A DNA stretch of 35,425 nucleotides from Elusimicrobiota bacterium (GTDB lineage: Bacteria; Elusimicrobiota; Elusimicrobia; UBA1565; UBA9628). Shown piece after piece: positions 15,554-23,618 of the stretch (position 1 is the first letter of the stretch; each line of letters opens with the position of its first letter). Under the pieces are notes generated by a model. The model made no database searches, was not told where the DNA came from, and was given only the letters and a program-made list of their open reading frames with translations. The position numbers were made by a program, and so were the translations under genes. The DNA lies in assembly GCA_016234805.1 (NCBI GenBank), contig JACRNU010000116.1, positions 1-35,425 on the forward strand, in the 5' to 3' direction.

Positions 15554-16762
15554 GTGACCGGCACGGCCACCCTGGCGCTGCTCCTTCTGACATGGGCGGC
15601 CCCGGCCTGGCCTCAGGAGGCCAGGCCCTCGGAGGCGGGTCCCTCATGGTCCGCGTCAGGATATCTCAAGAACCTCTGGCAGTACTCGGCCTCCTCCATC
15701 GACCGGAGGCCTTTCTTCCTCAACGTGGCCAGGGAGCGCCTGAGCCTCGACGCTGCCTGGTCCGCCCTGAAGGCGCACGCGGAGTATGACCATGAACAGA
15801 TCGCGGGCAGCTACCTGCGCACCAGGGAATACCGCCTCTTCGGCCTGGCCGAGCCCCCGCGATTCCTCGACACGGACCTGGCCATCAGCACCGCGGACAC
15901 CGTGGTCTGGCGCCAGCGCCTCCACCGCTGGTGGGCGGCGGTGGAGACCGAGGACACCTTGGTCCGGCTGGGCCGCCAGCGCGTGACCTGGGGGACCGGC
16001 AAGTTCTTCAGCCCCACGGACATCCTCAACCCCCACAGTCCCTTCTCCGCGGAAAAAGACGAACGTCCCGGCACGGACGCCCTGTACCTGCGCCGCTCCC
16101 TCGGCGACCTCTCCCAAGCGGAACTCGCGTGGGCGCCTGAGGACCGGTGGACCGGGCACAGCCTCCTGGGCCGCGTGCGGACGAACCTGCGCTCCTTCGA
16201 CCTGGCCCTCATGGGCGGCAAGACCGCGTCCCGGCCTCCGGCCTCGCCCGCGCCCTCCCCCGGCAGCTGGATCCTCGGAGGCGACGCTGCGGGCAGCCTC
16301 TGGGACGGCACGGTGAGGGGGGAATGGGCCTATTCAGACCCGGGCATGGGACGGCCCTACTGGAAGCTCTGCGTGGGCTGGGACTACTCGTTCGGCTCGG
16401 ACGCCCGGTTCCCTGGACTCAAGGACCTCTCTCTCATGCTGGAATACTTCCATGACGGGAGCGGAACAGTCCACTCCACCAGGTACGACACCCTCAGGGT
16501 CCTCTCCGGACGCGGCCTGACCCTGGCCAAGGACTACGCCAGCCTCGGCTTCACGAAGGACCTCCACCCGCTCGTCAAGCTCGACATGACCCTCATCGTC
16601 AACCTCGACGACGCGAGCTCGCACGCCGCGACGTCTTTGACCTGGGACGCGGGAAGGAACCTTTTCCTCACAGCAGGCATCCAAAGGTTGAGCGGGACCC
16701 GCCACACCGAGTTCGGCAGGCGCGCCAACCTGGGCTACCTGCAGACGCAGTGGTATTTCTAG
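15554..16762 (+). CDS. Outer-membrane beta-barrel protein of the export operon
   Basis: 402 residues from GTG 15554, five bases after the previous stop. The signal peptide (LALLLLTWAAPAWPQ) is followed by a strand-rich sequence ending in an aromatic C-terminus (LGYLQTQWYF), the beta-barrel assembly signal. LGRQRVTWGTGKFFSPTDIL is the strongest block; I associate a GRQ..WG.G...SP.D..NP motif with porin-like proteins found beside LolA-type and RND or ABC exporters, but I cannot name a family. Alternating strands such as RPYWKLCVGWDYSF and LDMTLIVNLD support the barrel. It would complete a path from inner-membrane ABC through LolA carrier to the outer membrane. Confidence 0.8.
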   Translation: MTGTATLALLLLTWAAPAWPQEARPSEAGPSWSASGYLKNLWQYSASSIDRRPFFLNVARERLSLDAAWSALKAHAEYDHEQIAGSYLRTREYRLFGLAEPPRFLDTDLAISTADTVVWRQRLHRWWAAVETEDTLVRLGRQRVTWGTGKFFSPTDILNPHSPFSAEKDERPGTDALYLRRSLGDLSQAELAWAPEDRWTGHSLLGRVRTNLRSFDLALMGGKTASRPPASPAPSPGSWILGGDAAGSLWDGTVRGEWAYSDPGMGRPYWKLCVGWDYSFGSDARFPGLKDLSLMLEYFHDGSGTVHSTRYDTLRVLSGRGLTLAKDYASLGFTKDLHPLVKLDMTLIVNLDDASSHAATSLTWDAGRNLFLTAGIQRLSGTRHTEFGRRANLGYLQTQWYF

Positions 16763-16764
16763 CC

Positions 16765-18216
16765 ATGAGCAGTATTTTGTATGGTTTCCCGATGTTTTCC
16801 GGGGATCCCCTCCGCGGCATTTCTGTTGCCCTCGTCGCGGCCCTCCTTTTTACCGCAGCCCAGCCATTCCTGGAAGTCCGGGACCGAGCCTTTGCGGCGG
16901 AAGAGATCGATTTCCAAAACGTCACGGTCAAGCCCGGCCAGACTCTCTGGAGCATCGCCAACGATTATCTGAAGGACCCGAAGAAGTGGGACGAGATCCT
17001 CAAGCACAACCGGCTCCCTTCCAAGGATCCGACCGTGGCCTTGCCGGGCATGACGCTGAAGGTCCCGACGATCCTCATCAAGGAGGACCTGCGAGCGGCC
17101 AAGGTCGTGCAGAAGAGGAACAACGTGTTCTTCCGCAGGAAGGAGACCGCTGAATGGAAGACAGCGGCCTTGAACATGGAGCTCTTCAAAGACGACGCGG
17201 TCCGGACCCTGGAGGATTCCCAGGCACGGGTGAACTTCATCGACCAGGGCATCCTGCAGGTGGATCCCAACTCGATGGCCATCATCAGGCCCGCGAAGAA
17301 GGACTACGACGTCTTCCTCAAGAGCGGGGGGGTGTTCGTCGGCAGGGCCAAGGTGGTGACGGTCTCGGCCGAGATCACCCCGCGCACCTTGGACACCTCG
17401 TATTCCGCTCAGGTCAGGGCCGACCTCAGCACCAGGGTCCAGGTCTACCGCGGCCAGGCCACGGTCAAGAGCCAGGGCAAGAGCGTCAACGTGGACGCGG
17501 GCATGGGCACCGAGGTCAGGCTCGGAGCCGCGCCCTCGGTCCCGTTCACCGTCCCCGACCTGCCTGATTTCGAGGTGCGCGGAGCGGAGTTCACCGGAGA
17601 CTTCAAGCTGGTCCGCAACAAGGCCGGGGTCAGGGGCCCCGCGGACATCGGCCGGGCGCCCGCGCCCGGGGCCAACGCTCCCGCGGCCTCCATCGAGGAT
17701 ATCTACGTGGACGTCAACAACATGCGCGTCATGATGCCGCTCTTGGGCTACCATCTGCAGTTCTCCAACACGCAGGATTTCGACAAGGTCCAGTGGGAGA
17801 AGACCTTCGAGGTCGAGAGCAAGGTCAGGCCCGTGGACATCAAGCTGCCGCCTGGCCGCTACTGGGTCAAGATGTTCCCCATCGACCTGCTCGGCGCCCG
17901 GGGATCTGCGCGGCCGGCCAAACCCTACATGCTCGGCGCGGGCGGCATCACCGCCGTCGCCACGGCCGGAGTCCGCATCACCCAGCCCGGAAGCGACGGA
18001 GAGGTCGTGGCCGATGGATCCTACCGGGTCAGCGGCCAGGCCCTGCCGGGCTCGTCGGTCATGGTCAACGGCAGGCGCGCGCGCGTGGACGAGGGCGGAG
18101 GCTTCTCGGCCCTGGTCCCGCTCACGCCCGGAGAGAACCGCATCGACGTCACGGCCATCGCCCCCGGCGGCGTGACGACCGGGGCGCAGCGCCGCGTCAA
18201 GTACCAGCTTCCCTGA
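16765..18216 (+). CDS. Exported LysM-FecR protein
   Basis: 483 residues from ATG 16765 (the frame opens earlier but would overlap the barrel gene). A membrane or signal segment (GISVALVAALLFTAAQPFL) precedes a LysM domain (VKPGQTLWSIANDYLKDPKK through LPGMTLKVP), which binds peptidoglycan. Residues about 115-265 resemble a FecR-type beta domain (LEDSQARVNFIDQGILQVDP; ADLSTRVQVYRGQATVKSQG). The C-terminus holds Ig-like modules (VRITQPGSDGEVVADGSYRV). No Shine-Dalgarno is obvious, so translation is probably coupled to the preceding stop 2 bp upstream. It may anchor the operon's envelope complex to the wall, though co-location is the only evidence. Confidence 0.85.
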   Translation: MSSILYGFPMFSGDPLRGISVALVAALLFTAAQPFLEVRDRAFAAEEIDFQNVTVKPGQTLWSIANDYLKDPKKWDEILKHNRLPSKDPTVALPGMTLKVPTILIKEDLRAAKVVQKRNNVFFRRKETAEWKTAALNMELFKDDAVRTLEDSQARVNFIDQGILQVDPNSMAIIRPAKKDYDVFLKSGGVFVGRAKVVTVSAEITPRTLDTSYSAQVRADLSTRVQVYRGQATVKSQGKSVNVDAGMGTEVRLGAAPSVPFTVPDLPDFEVRGAEFTGDFKLVRNKAGVRGPADIGRAPAPGANAPAASIEDIYVDVNNMRVMMPLLGYHLQFSNTQDFDKVQWEKTFEVESKVRPVDIKLPPGRYWVKMFPIDLLGARGSARPAKPYMLGAGGITAVATAGVRITQPGSDGEVVADGSYRVSGQALPGSSVMVNGRRARVDEGGGFSALVPLTPGENRIDVTAIAPGGVTTGAQRRVKYQLP

Positions 18217-18235
18217 TCACGGCGCGGCCCCTGGC

Positions 18236-19252
18236 CTAGGGCACGGCCCGCAGCTTCTCCAGCCGGGCCTCGAGGTCCGAGCCTGGCCCGCGCCGGTCGA
18301 GAGACCGGAAGAACCCGATCGTCGCCTTCCACTCGCGGCCGAGCCGTTCATGAGCCTCGCGGAACAGGTGCAGGTCGCGGCGGTAGATGCGGTGGGCCAT
18401 GATGGAAGCGTTGTTGAGCTCGCCGGGGTCATACCCCAGGGCCGCTTTGAGCTTCTCCCGGCCTGAGGCGAGGATGGGAGCGCGCTTGGAAAGGGCCTCG
18501 TCCCTCGGCAGGCCGGCCTTGTAGAGGCCGTCGAGTTCGAAGTAAAGCCTCTCCATCTCCGAGGCATGGCGCTGCTCCCTTGCCATGGACTCCCGGAAGG
18601 CCGCGAGCTCGGCGGAATCCGGCCCGAATCGTCTGTCGAGGAAATCCACGGCTCCGGCCTCGCCCACGAAGGAAGCCAGGGCCTCGTCGAAGCCGATGTG
18701 GCCCTTGAAGAACACGGTGCCGTGAGCGAGCTCGTGGATGATGAGCTCGGCCAACTGGCCGGGGGGAAGCTCGAGCTGGGTGTGGGCCAGCGGGTCCGCG
18801 AAGGGCAGAGGGGTGTTGTACGCGGAGACGCCCCCGACGAAGACGTCGAGCCCCTTGCGCTCAAGACGGCCGGCCTCGGCGGCCGCGTCTTTCATCGAGA
18901 AGTGGCCCTTGTAGGGCACGCGGCCGACGAACGGGAACCACCATTCGTGGCTCCGGAAAGCGGTCTTGTCCGAAGCCATAACCGTGTAGGTCACATAAGG
19001 GCCCTTGATCCGCGAGACTCTGGAGTAGTCCTTGTTGGGCTTGAGCCCCATCTCCTTGAAGGAGAATCCGCGGACCGCTGCCACGAGCTCGAGCTTCTCC
19101 CTGGTCTTCGGGTCGATCTCGGGATCCTTCAGGAGCTTGTCCACGCGCCGAGCGCGGGACAGGAAGCCGAGATGCCCCGAGGCGGACTTGACGACGTACA
19201 CGGGCGAGCAGGCGGAGAGAAGAAAGGCCGCGAGCAGGGGGAGGACTCTCAT
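18236..19252 (-). CDS. Predicted zinc aminopeptidase lipoprotein (PF10023-like)
   Basis: 338 residues. The signal peptide ends in LLSAC (Cys15), a lipobox. The zinc site is IIHELAHGTVFFKG (His173, Glu174, His177) with a candidate third ligand in FDEALASFVGEAGA (Glu190). Early blocks such as GHLGFLSRARRVDKLL and the YNTPLPFADP segment match the 'putative aminopeptidase' family. Its start overlaps the end of the RluA gene by 4 bp (ATGA), so both are co-translated. It converges with the LysM-FecR gene, leaving 19 bp between stops. Natural substrates of this family are not established. Confidence 0.85.
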   Translation of the reverse strand: MRVLPLLAAFLLSACSPVYVVKSASGHLGFLSRARRVDKLLKDPEIDPKTREKLELVAAVRGFSFKEMGLKPNKDYSRVSRIKGPYVTYTVMASDKTAFRSHEWWFPFVGRVPYKGHFSMKDAAAEAGRLERKGLDVFVGGVSAYNTPLPFADPLAHTQLELPPGQLAELIIHELAHGTVFFKGHIGFDEALASFVGEAGAVDFLDRRFGPDSAELAAFRESMAREQRHASEMERLYFELDGLYKAGLPRDEALSKRAPILASGREKLKAALGYDPGELNNASIMAHRIYRRDLHLFREAHERLGREWKATIGFFRSLDRRGPGSDLEARLEKLRAVP

Positions 19253-20226
19253 CGGGAGACGAGTCCCGACTTCGGCGTTTTCAGGCCGTAGGATTCCAGA
19301 CAGGCCTTGAAATCATCGGGCAGGGGAGCCTCCAAGCGCAGGAGTTCCTTCGTGGAAGGATGCCGGATCTCCAGAAATCGGGCGTGCAGCATCTGCCGGC
19401 CCGCGCCGAGCAGGGCCAGGTCTTCGTCCGAGAGATCCCCCTTCCAGGCCCGGACGTAGGACTCCCCTTCGCCCGTGTAGAGCTTGTCTCCGACCACGGG
19501 GTAGCCGAGCCAGGCCAGGTGCACCCGGATCTGGTGCAGACGGCCCGTGCGGGGAAGAGCGCTCACCAGCGAAGCCTCCTTGCCCGCCGACAAAGACGCG
19601 AAGACCGTCCGGGCCGGCTGGCCGCTATCCGAGACCGCCTGCCGCACGCGGATCTCATGGCCGCCCGCGCCCACGGACCGGTCCACGGTCCTGCGCCGCG
19701 AGAGGAACCTTCCCCGGACCACGGCCCAGTACTCCTTGCGGACCTCCCTGGACTCGAACTGCTCCGAGAGGATGCGCGCCGAGCGCGGGTTTCGGCCGAA
19801 GAGGAGGATGCCGCTCGTCTCGCGGTCGAGGCGGTGCACGAGGTAGGGCTTGAAGCCCGGCACCTGCCTGGAAAGGATCCAGGTCGCGCTCGCCTTGACC
19901 GTCTTGTCCGTGGGGTGGCTGAGGATGTCTCCCGGCTTGTTGACCGCCAGGACATCATCGTCTTCGTGCAGGACCTCAAGGCGGCTGTGCTCGGAGGGAG
20001 GGTCCGGCCGCCAGGGGAAGCGTATGACCACCGTGTCGCCTTTCGAGACCTTCATGGCGGGCTTGGACGCGAGGCCGCGAAGCCGCACGCGGCCGGAGGC
20101 GATCATGGACTGGACCTTGGACCGGGAGTAGCCGCGCAGGCGGCCTGCGAGGAACACATCCAGCCGGAGGCGCCCTGTACCCGAAGGCACCGCGAAGGGC
20201 ACCTCCACGAACTCCGGGTGTGTCAT
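19249..20226 (-). CDS. RluA-family pseudouridine synthase
   Basis: 325 residues. An S4 RNA-binding domain at the N-terminus (LDVFLAGRLRGYSRSKVQSM) is followed by the catalytic domain with VHRLDRETSGILLFGR, where Asp134 is the nucleophile. RTGRLHQIRVHLAWLGYPVV is the second conserved block. Such enzymes convert uridine to pseudouridine in rRNA or tRNA; the particular site (RluC/D or other) cannot be assigned from sequence. The gene starts 20 bp after the M42 peptidase stop and overlaps the aminopeptidase start, so the three form one operon. Confidence 0.94.
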   Translation of the reverse strand: MTHPEFVEVPFAVPSGTGRLRLDVFLAGRLRGYSRSKVQSMIASGRVRLRGLASKPAMKVSKGDTVVIRFPWRPDPPSEHSRLEVLHEDDDVLAVNKPGDILSHPTDKTVKASATWILSRQVPGFKPYLVHRLDRETSGILLFGRNPRSARILSEQFESREVRKEYWAVVRGRFLSRRRTVDRSVGAGGHEIRVRQAVSDSGQPARTVFASLSAGKEASLVSALPRTGRLHQIRVHLAWLGYPVVGDKLYTGEGESYVRAWKGDLSDEDLALLGAGRQMLHARFLEIRHPSTKELLRLEAPLPDDFKACLESYGLKTPKSGLVSR

Positions 20227-20246
20227 CGCCCGAGGAAACAGCCCCG

Positions 20247-21299
20247 CTATCCTTGCCGGGCCTTCCGGGGAGCGGTCCTGTTCCCGATGTCCCGGCAGTA
20301 GGCTTCGAGGAGGTCCGCGGTGGCCTTCAAGCCCTTGAGGTGCGTGCGCTCCACCCCGTGCGAGGCCGAGACCCCTGGGCCGATGATGCCGGCCCGGAGG
20401 TCCAAGCCCGCCTGAAGAGCCATGGCCGCGTCCGAGCTGTAGAAGGGGAAGACATCCACCGCGAACGGGATCCGACCTTTCTTCGCCAGGGCCGCGAGCC
20501 GGCAGCGCAGCTCGTAATCCTGGGGGCCGCTGGAGTCCTTGGCGCAGATAGATACGCTCGTCTCCCTGCCGGCCACGGTCTTGCCGATGACCCCCATGTC
20601 CACGACCAGCATCTCCTTGGCCGTGGGGGGGAAGCCCGCGGGGGCTCCGTGCCCCACCTCCTCGTAGTTCGAGAAGAAGAAGGCGATGGGCAGGGCCTTC
20701 AAGCCCGGGCCCAGGCGCTCGATGACCTCGAGCATGGCGGCCGTTCCCGCCTTGTCGTCGAGGAAGCGAGACTTGATGAATCCCGTGTCCGTGACCTCGA
20801 AGCGCGGGTCGAAGCAGACATAGTCGCCGATGGCGACCTTGAGCCCAGCCGTCTCCTTGGAGCTGGTCGTCTCAGCGTCGAGCCGGACATGCGTGTTGTC
20901 GAGGGTGCGCTCGGTCTTGCCCACCTCCTTGTTGACGTGCGCGGCCGGGTTGTCGAAAAGGAAAGTGCCGCGGAAGGCCCTGCCCGAAGCGGTCCTGACC
21001 GACACATACTCGCCTTCGAAGGAGGGGATGGGCCAGCCGCCGATCATGGCCACGCGCAGGGTGCCGTCACCCTCGATCCTGCTCACCATGGCGCCGAGCG
21101 TATCCACGTGTCCGGCCACGACCGCGTAGGGCTCGGGGTGCGCGGAGACCACGAGCGCGCCCTTGTTCGTGACCCTCGTCTTCAAACCCTTGGCCGAGAG
21201 CTTACCCTCGAGAAGCGCGATGATCTCTCCGGTCAGCCCGCTCGGAGAGGCCACGGCCTCCAGCTCACGGAGGAACTCCACGACCCGTTCGTTCTTCAT
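20247..21299 (-). CDS. M42-family metallo-aminopeptidase
   Basis: 350 residues, cytoplasmic. The di-zinc residues are visible in order: VVAGHVDTLGAMV (His), RFLDDKAGTAAML (bridging Asp), FFFSNYEEVGHG (catalytic Glu and ligand Glu), VVDMGV (Asp) and SASHGVERTH (final His). This is the TET-type M42/glutamyl aminopeptidase family, which forms dodecamers and trims short peptides. ATG 21299 lies 8 nt after a TAGAAT box, implying a leaderless mRNA at the head of the M42-RluA-aminopeptidase operon. It is divergent from the DUF5684 gene. Confidence 0.93.
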   Translation of the reverse strand: MKNERVVEFLRELEAVASPSGLTGEIIALLEGKLSAKGLKTRVTNKGALVVSAHPEPYAVVAGHVDTLGAMVSRIEGDGTLRVAMIGGWPIPSFEGEYVSVRTASGRAFRGTFLFDNPAAHVNKEVGKTERTLDNTHVRLDAETTSSKETAGLKVAIGDYVCFDPRFEVTDTGFIKSRFLDDKAGTAAMLEVIERLGPGLKALPIAFFFSNYEEVGHGAPAGFPPTAKEMLVVDMGVIGKTVAGRETSVSICAKDSSGPQDYELRCRLAALAKKGRIPFAVDVFPFYSSDAAMALQAGLDLRAGIIGPGVSASHGVERTHLKGLKATADLLEAYCRDIGNRTAPRKARQG

Positions 21300-21307
21300 A
21301 TCCCAAG

Positions 21308-21313
21308 ATTCTA
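21308..21313 (-). promoter_or_regulatory. -10 box (TAGAAT) for the M42 operon, leaderless
   Basis: Minus-strand TAGAAT lies 8 nt before ATG 21299, leaving no room for a Shine-Dalgarno leader. A good -35 is not evident. Confidence 0.45.
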
Positions 21314-21364
21314 CAATTTATGCCATAATCAGCCGAAAGCACATCACTCGGCATCGGAGGCTTC

Positions 21365-21778
21365 ATGGACCAAGCGAATCCGTCAGCGGCACCCGGCATC
21401 TTCGGCATGTTCTTCTGGCTCATCGCAGCTCTCCTCGTCATCGCCGGCCTGTGGAAGACCTTCAGCAAGGCGGGGAAACCCGGCTGGGCCTCCATCGTCC
21501 CGGTCTACAACCTCATCGTGCTGATGGACATCGCGGGCAAGCCGTGGTGGTGGATCTTCCTGTTCTTCATCCCGCTGGTCAACATCGTCATCAACATCTT
21601 GGTGTCCATCAGCGTAGCCCAGGCCTTCGGCAAGGGCACGGGCTTCGGCGTGGGCCTGGCCTTCCTGGGACCGATCTTCTACTGCATCCTCGGATTCGGG
21701 GACGCGCAGTACCAGAGCGGGACGACCACGGAGACCACAGCCCCGATCCCGAACCAGTATCCGCCCAACCAGGCCTGA
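21365..21778 (+). CDS. DUF5684-type membrane protein
   Basis: 137 residues with three or four hydrophobic segments: GMFFWLIAALLVIAGLWKTF, WWWIFLFFIPLVNIVINILV and FGVGLAFLGPIFYCILGFGD. KAGKPGWASIVPVYNLIVLM and IAGKPWWWI are the signatures of the DUF5684 family, often annotated loosely as signal-peptidase-associated. Function is unknown. Unlike many first genes here it has a proper leader: GGAGG at 21355-21359, five to six bases before ATG. A CATAAT at 21324-21329 could be its -10. It converges with the ankyrin lipoprotein gene 15 bp on. Confidence 0.85.
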   Translation: MDQANPSAAPGIFGMFFWLIAALLVIAGLWKTFSKAGKPGWASIVPVYNLIVLMDIAGKPWWWIFLFFIPLVNIVINILVSISVAQAFGKGTGFGVGLAFLGPIFYCILGFGDAQYQSGTTTETTAPIPNQYPPNQA

Positions 21779-21785
21779 GGCCGGC

Positions 21786-21802
21786 GGCCGCGGTCAGCGG
21801 CC
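21786..21802. terminator. Hairpin between convergent genes
   Basis: GGCCGC-GGTCA-GCGGCC is a perfect stem in the short gap between the DUF5684 and ankyrin gene ends, and it contains the stop of the latter. It lacks a T-run on either side, so a bidirectional intrinsic terminator is possible but weakly supported. Confidence 0.35.
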
Positions 21803-22489
21803 CTGGCGCCGGCGCAGGAGGGCGGCGATTTCCTTATAGCCCCTCGACTCGGCCATGCTCACCGAGTCCTCCCCCAGGCGCGTCTTCCTGCCGGCATCGG
21901 CCCCTCGGTCGAGCAGCAATTTCACCACCTCGGCGTGCCCTCCGCGCGCGGCCAGCATGAGCGGCCGGTTGCCCTCCCTGTCCGTGGATTCCGGATTGGC
22001 GCCGCTCTCCAGCAGGACCCGGACGATATCGCTGCGGCCCTTGAGCGACGCCCACATGAGCGCGTTCCAACCCAAGCGGTCCCTGGCCTCGAGGCGCGCG
22101 CCGCCGCGGAGGAGCGCCTTCACCGTGGGGACGCGCGTCCATTTCGCGGCCAGCATGAGCGCGGTCTCGCCCTGGTCGTTCCTCAGCTCGGCGTTGGCGC
22201 CCCGGGCCATCAGGAGCGCGACGACATCGTTGTTCTCCCTGGCCGCGGCCCACATGAGGGGGGTCCAGCCGCTCTCGTCCTTGCCGTCCGGGCCGATACC
22301 GGCGTCGATCATCCGGCGGACCTTCTTGATGCTGCCGTGCTTGGCCGACCGCGCAAGCCTGGCCTCCTGTCCCCCGGCCGCGACGAACCTTGAAGGCTGT
22401 TCGCCGCAAGCGGCCATGGAGAGCAAGCAGGCGGCCAGGAGGGCTTTCGTCACCCAAGCGGAGGCGGGGCCGGACTTGTCCACAGACAT
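21794..22489 (-). CDS. Ankyrin-repeat lipoprotein
   Basis: 231 residues. The signal peptide ends in LLSMAAC, a lipobox. About five ankyrin repeats follow (SGWTPLMWAAARENNDVVAL, QGETALMLAAKWTRVPTVKA, LGWNALMWASLKGRSDIVRV, EGNRPLMLAARGGHAEVVKL). It resembles the ankyrin part of the caspase lipoprotein at 2126-3952 but has no enzymatic domain. A role in periplasmic protein-protein contacts is likely; partners are unknown. ATG 22489 lies 5 nt after a TATCTT box (22500-22495) and there is no Shine-Dalgarno, so it too looks leaderless. Confidence 0.88.
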   Translation of the reverse strand: MSVDKSGPASAWVTKALLAACLLSMAACGEQPSRFVAAGGQEARLARSAKHGSIKKVRRMIDAGIGPDGKDESGWTPLMWAAARENNDVVALLMARGANAELRNDQGETALMLAAKWTRVPTVKALLRGGARLEARDRLGWNALMWASLKGRSDIVRVLLESGANPESTDREGNRPLMLAARGGHAEVVKLLLDRGADAGRKTRLGEDSVSMAESRGYKEIAALLRRRQGR

Positions 22490-22570
22490 ATCTTAAGATA
22501 CGTTTGTTGAAAATTCATTCCGTTAAACTACCTAAGCCGTCACCGGTCCCGCCATATTCCCTCAGAATGG

Positions 22571-22617
22571 TATCATTCCTCATGCCTTCTGAGCGGAACC
22601 CGACACCGGCCCCATGA
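22571..22617 (+). promoter_or_regulatory. Leaderless 11-codon leader ORF coupled to the small lipoprotein
   Basis: TATCAT (22571-22576) is followed after 5 nt by ATG 22582, which opens an 11-codon frame (MPSERNPTPAP). Its TGA (22615-22617) overlaps the ATG of the lipoprotein gene at 22614 as ATGA. Ribosomes loading on the leaderless end could re-initiate at the lipoprotein start, which lacks its own Shine-Dalgarno. A similar arrangement is seen at 35176-35210. Confidence 0.4.
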
Positions 22618-22841
22618 AAGCGTCGGCTGGATTCCTCCTGCCGCTTCTTCTGACGCTGTCCGGCTGCTCCCACCAAGCCCGCCTGATGTCTCGGGCCGCC
22701 GAGGTCAAGGCCGTGGAGGACCGCCATTCCCAGACGAAAGGACCACGCCGCGACCTTGGAGAGAGCCTCGGTGAGCTCTACAACGACAGACTCCAGCGCG
22801 AACTCACGCCGGGCCAGTCGGGCGCATTGAGAGAAGCATAG
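22614..22841 (+). CDS. Small lipoprotein of unknown function
   Basis: 75 residues: a signal peptide MKASAGFLLPLLLTLSGC with lipobox LSGC, then a short, charged helical tail (AAEVKAVEDRHSQTKGP, RRDLGESLGELYNDRL). No family recognised. The start is supported by the lipobox and by overlap with the 11-codon leader ORF. The gene stands alone; 22842-22929 downstream contains nothing I can identify. Confidence 0.6.
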   Translation: MKASAGFLLPLLLTLSGCSHQARLMSRAAEVKAVEDRHSQTKGPRRDLGESLGELYNDRLQRELTPGQSGALREA

Positions 22842-22929
22842 AGGAGAAAGGGGTCAGCCCGCTGCGGCCGCTGAATAGCGCCCGCAGCTCAGCCAGACGG
22901 CAAATCCAGAGAATGGGAAGCCCTGGGCC

Positions 22930-22964
22930 TTGATTCTAGATATGATATCACCTATAATATCATC
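22930..22964 (+). promoter_or_regulatory. hicAB promoter and operator, leaderless
   Basis: TTGATT (22930-22935) and TATAAT (22953-22958) are separated by 17 bp, and the -10 ends 6 nt before the GTG start at 22965. A perfect inverted repeat ATGATAT-N8-ATATCAT (22942-22948 and 22957-22963) straddles the -10, exactly where an autorepressing HicB or HicAB complex would bind. Confidence 0.65.
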
Positions 22965-23216
22965 GTGAGGCCCGAGAAACTCCTCCGACTAGCCCGGAAC
23001 AATCCCGCTGGGCTGAGATTCCCGGGACTCTGCAGACTTGCAGAAGCCTTTGGCTTTGTCTTTCATCGCCAGAAGGGCTCTCACCGGATATACACGCATG
23101 ATGGAATCAGGCAGATCATGAATTTCCAGGATGACCACAGAAAGGCCAAAGCTTATCAGGTCAGGCAACTGCTTGACTGCATTGACCGCCATCATTTGAC
23201 CATGGGAGGCCAATAG
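22965..23216 (+). CDS. hicA: HicA-family mRNA interferase toxin
   Basis: 83 residues from GTG. FVFHRQKGSHRIYTHD carries the conserved G-S-H of HicA, where the His is catalytic in the double-stranded-RNA-binding-like fold; flanking helices (LCRLAEAFG; AYQVRQLLDCI) fit the family. HicA cleaves mRNA when free of its antitoxin. The hicB gene begins 1 bp after the stop. Base composition is clearly lower in G+C than the neighbours, as expected for a transferred module. Confidence 0.88.
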   Translation: MRPEKLLRLARNNPAGLRFPGLCRLAEAFGFVFHRQKGSHRIYTHDGIRQIMNFQDDHRKAKAYQVRQLLDCIDRHHLTMGGQ

Positions 23217-23217
23217 A

Positions 23218-23574
23218 ATGAAGGACCTTTATGAGCGGAAGGTGTTCTATAGCAAGGAAGACGGCGGCTGGATCGCCGTGGCCCCCGAACTACCCGGATG
23301 CTCGGCGTTTGGCAAAACCGACGCGCAAGCCCTAAAGGAACTTGATTCGGCCATTGACCTCTGGATTGAAACCGCACAATCCAAGAAATGGGGCGTTCCA
23401 AAGCCAGTTGCCAGTCGGGAACCTGCTGGCAAAATCCTGCTTCGACTTCCACGCGAACTCCATCAGGATTACTTGAGCCTGGCCTCCGAGGAAGGCATTT
23501 CACTCAACCAGTATATGCTCTTTGTCTTGGCGCGCTATCGAGAACTGGGGCACATCGCACGACATCTCCGATGA
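23218..23574 (+). CDS. hicB: HicB-family antitoxin
   Basis: 118 residues. KVFYSKEDGGWIAVAPELPG followed by CSAFGKTDAQALKELDSAID is the partially degraded RNase H fold of HicB, and LPRELHQDYLSLASEEGISL NQYM near the end is a ribbon-helix-helix DNA-binding motif (LNQYM). The protein should neutralise HicA and repress the operon through the inverted repeat at 22942-22963. GGGAGG at 23205-23210 gives it a normal Shine-Dalgarno, in contrast to the leaderless hicA start. Confidence 0.88.
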   Translation: MKDLYERKVFYSKEDGGWIAVAPELPGCSAFGKTDAQALKELDSAIDLWIETAQSKKWGVPKPVASREPAGKILLRLPRELHQDYLSLASEEGISLNQYMLFVLARYRELGHIARHLR

Positions 23575-23618
23575 GATTGACATCGTAAGCGAATGGCAGA
23601 AATGGCAGGAGAAGAAGA

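Noticed and set aside
22515..22727. 70-codon minus-strand frame over the small lipoprotein
   Set aside because: It overlaps a gene with a clear lipobox and has no start signal; judged a shadow.
23541..23602. Alternative frame ISDEIDIVSEWQKWQEKKNG after hicB as a DUF4160 tail
   Set aside because: It does not match the DUF4160 C-terminus I know and has no upstream body; hicB already ends normally after its ribbon-helix-helix.
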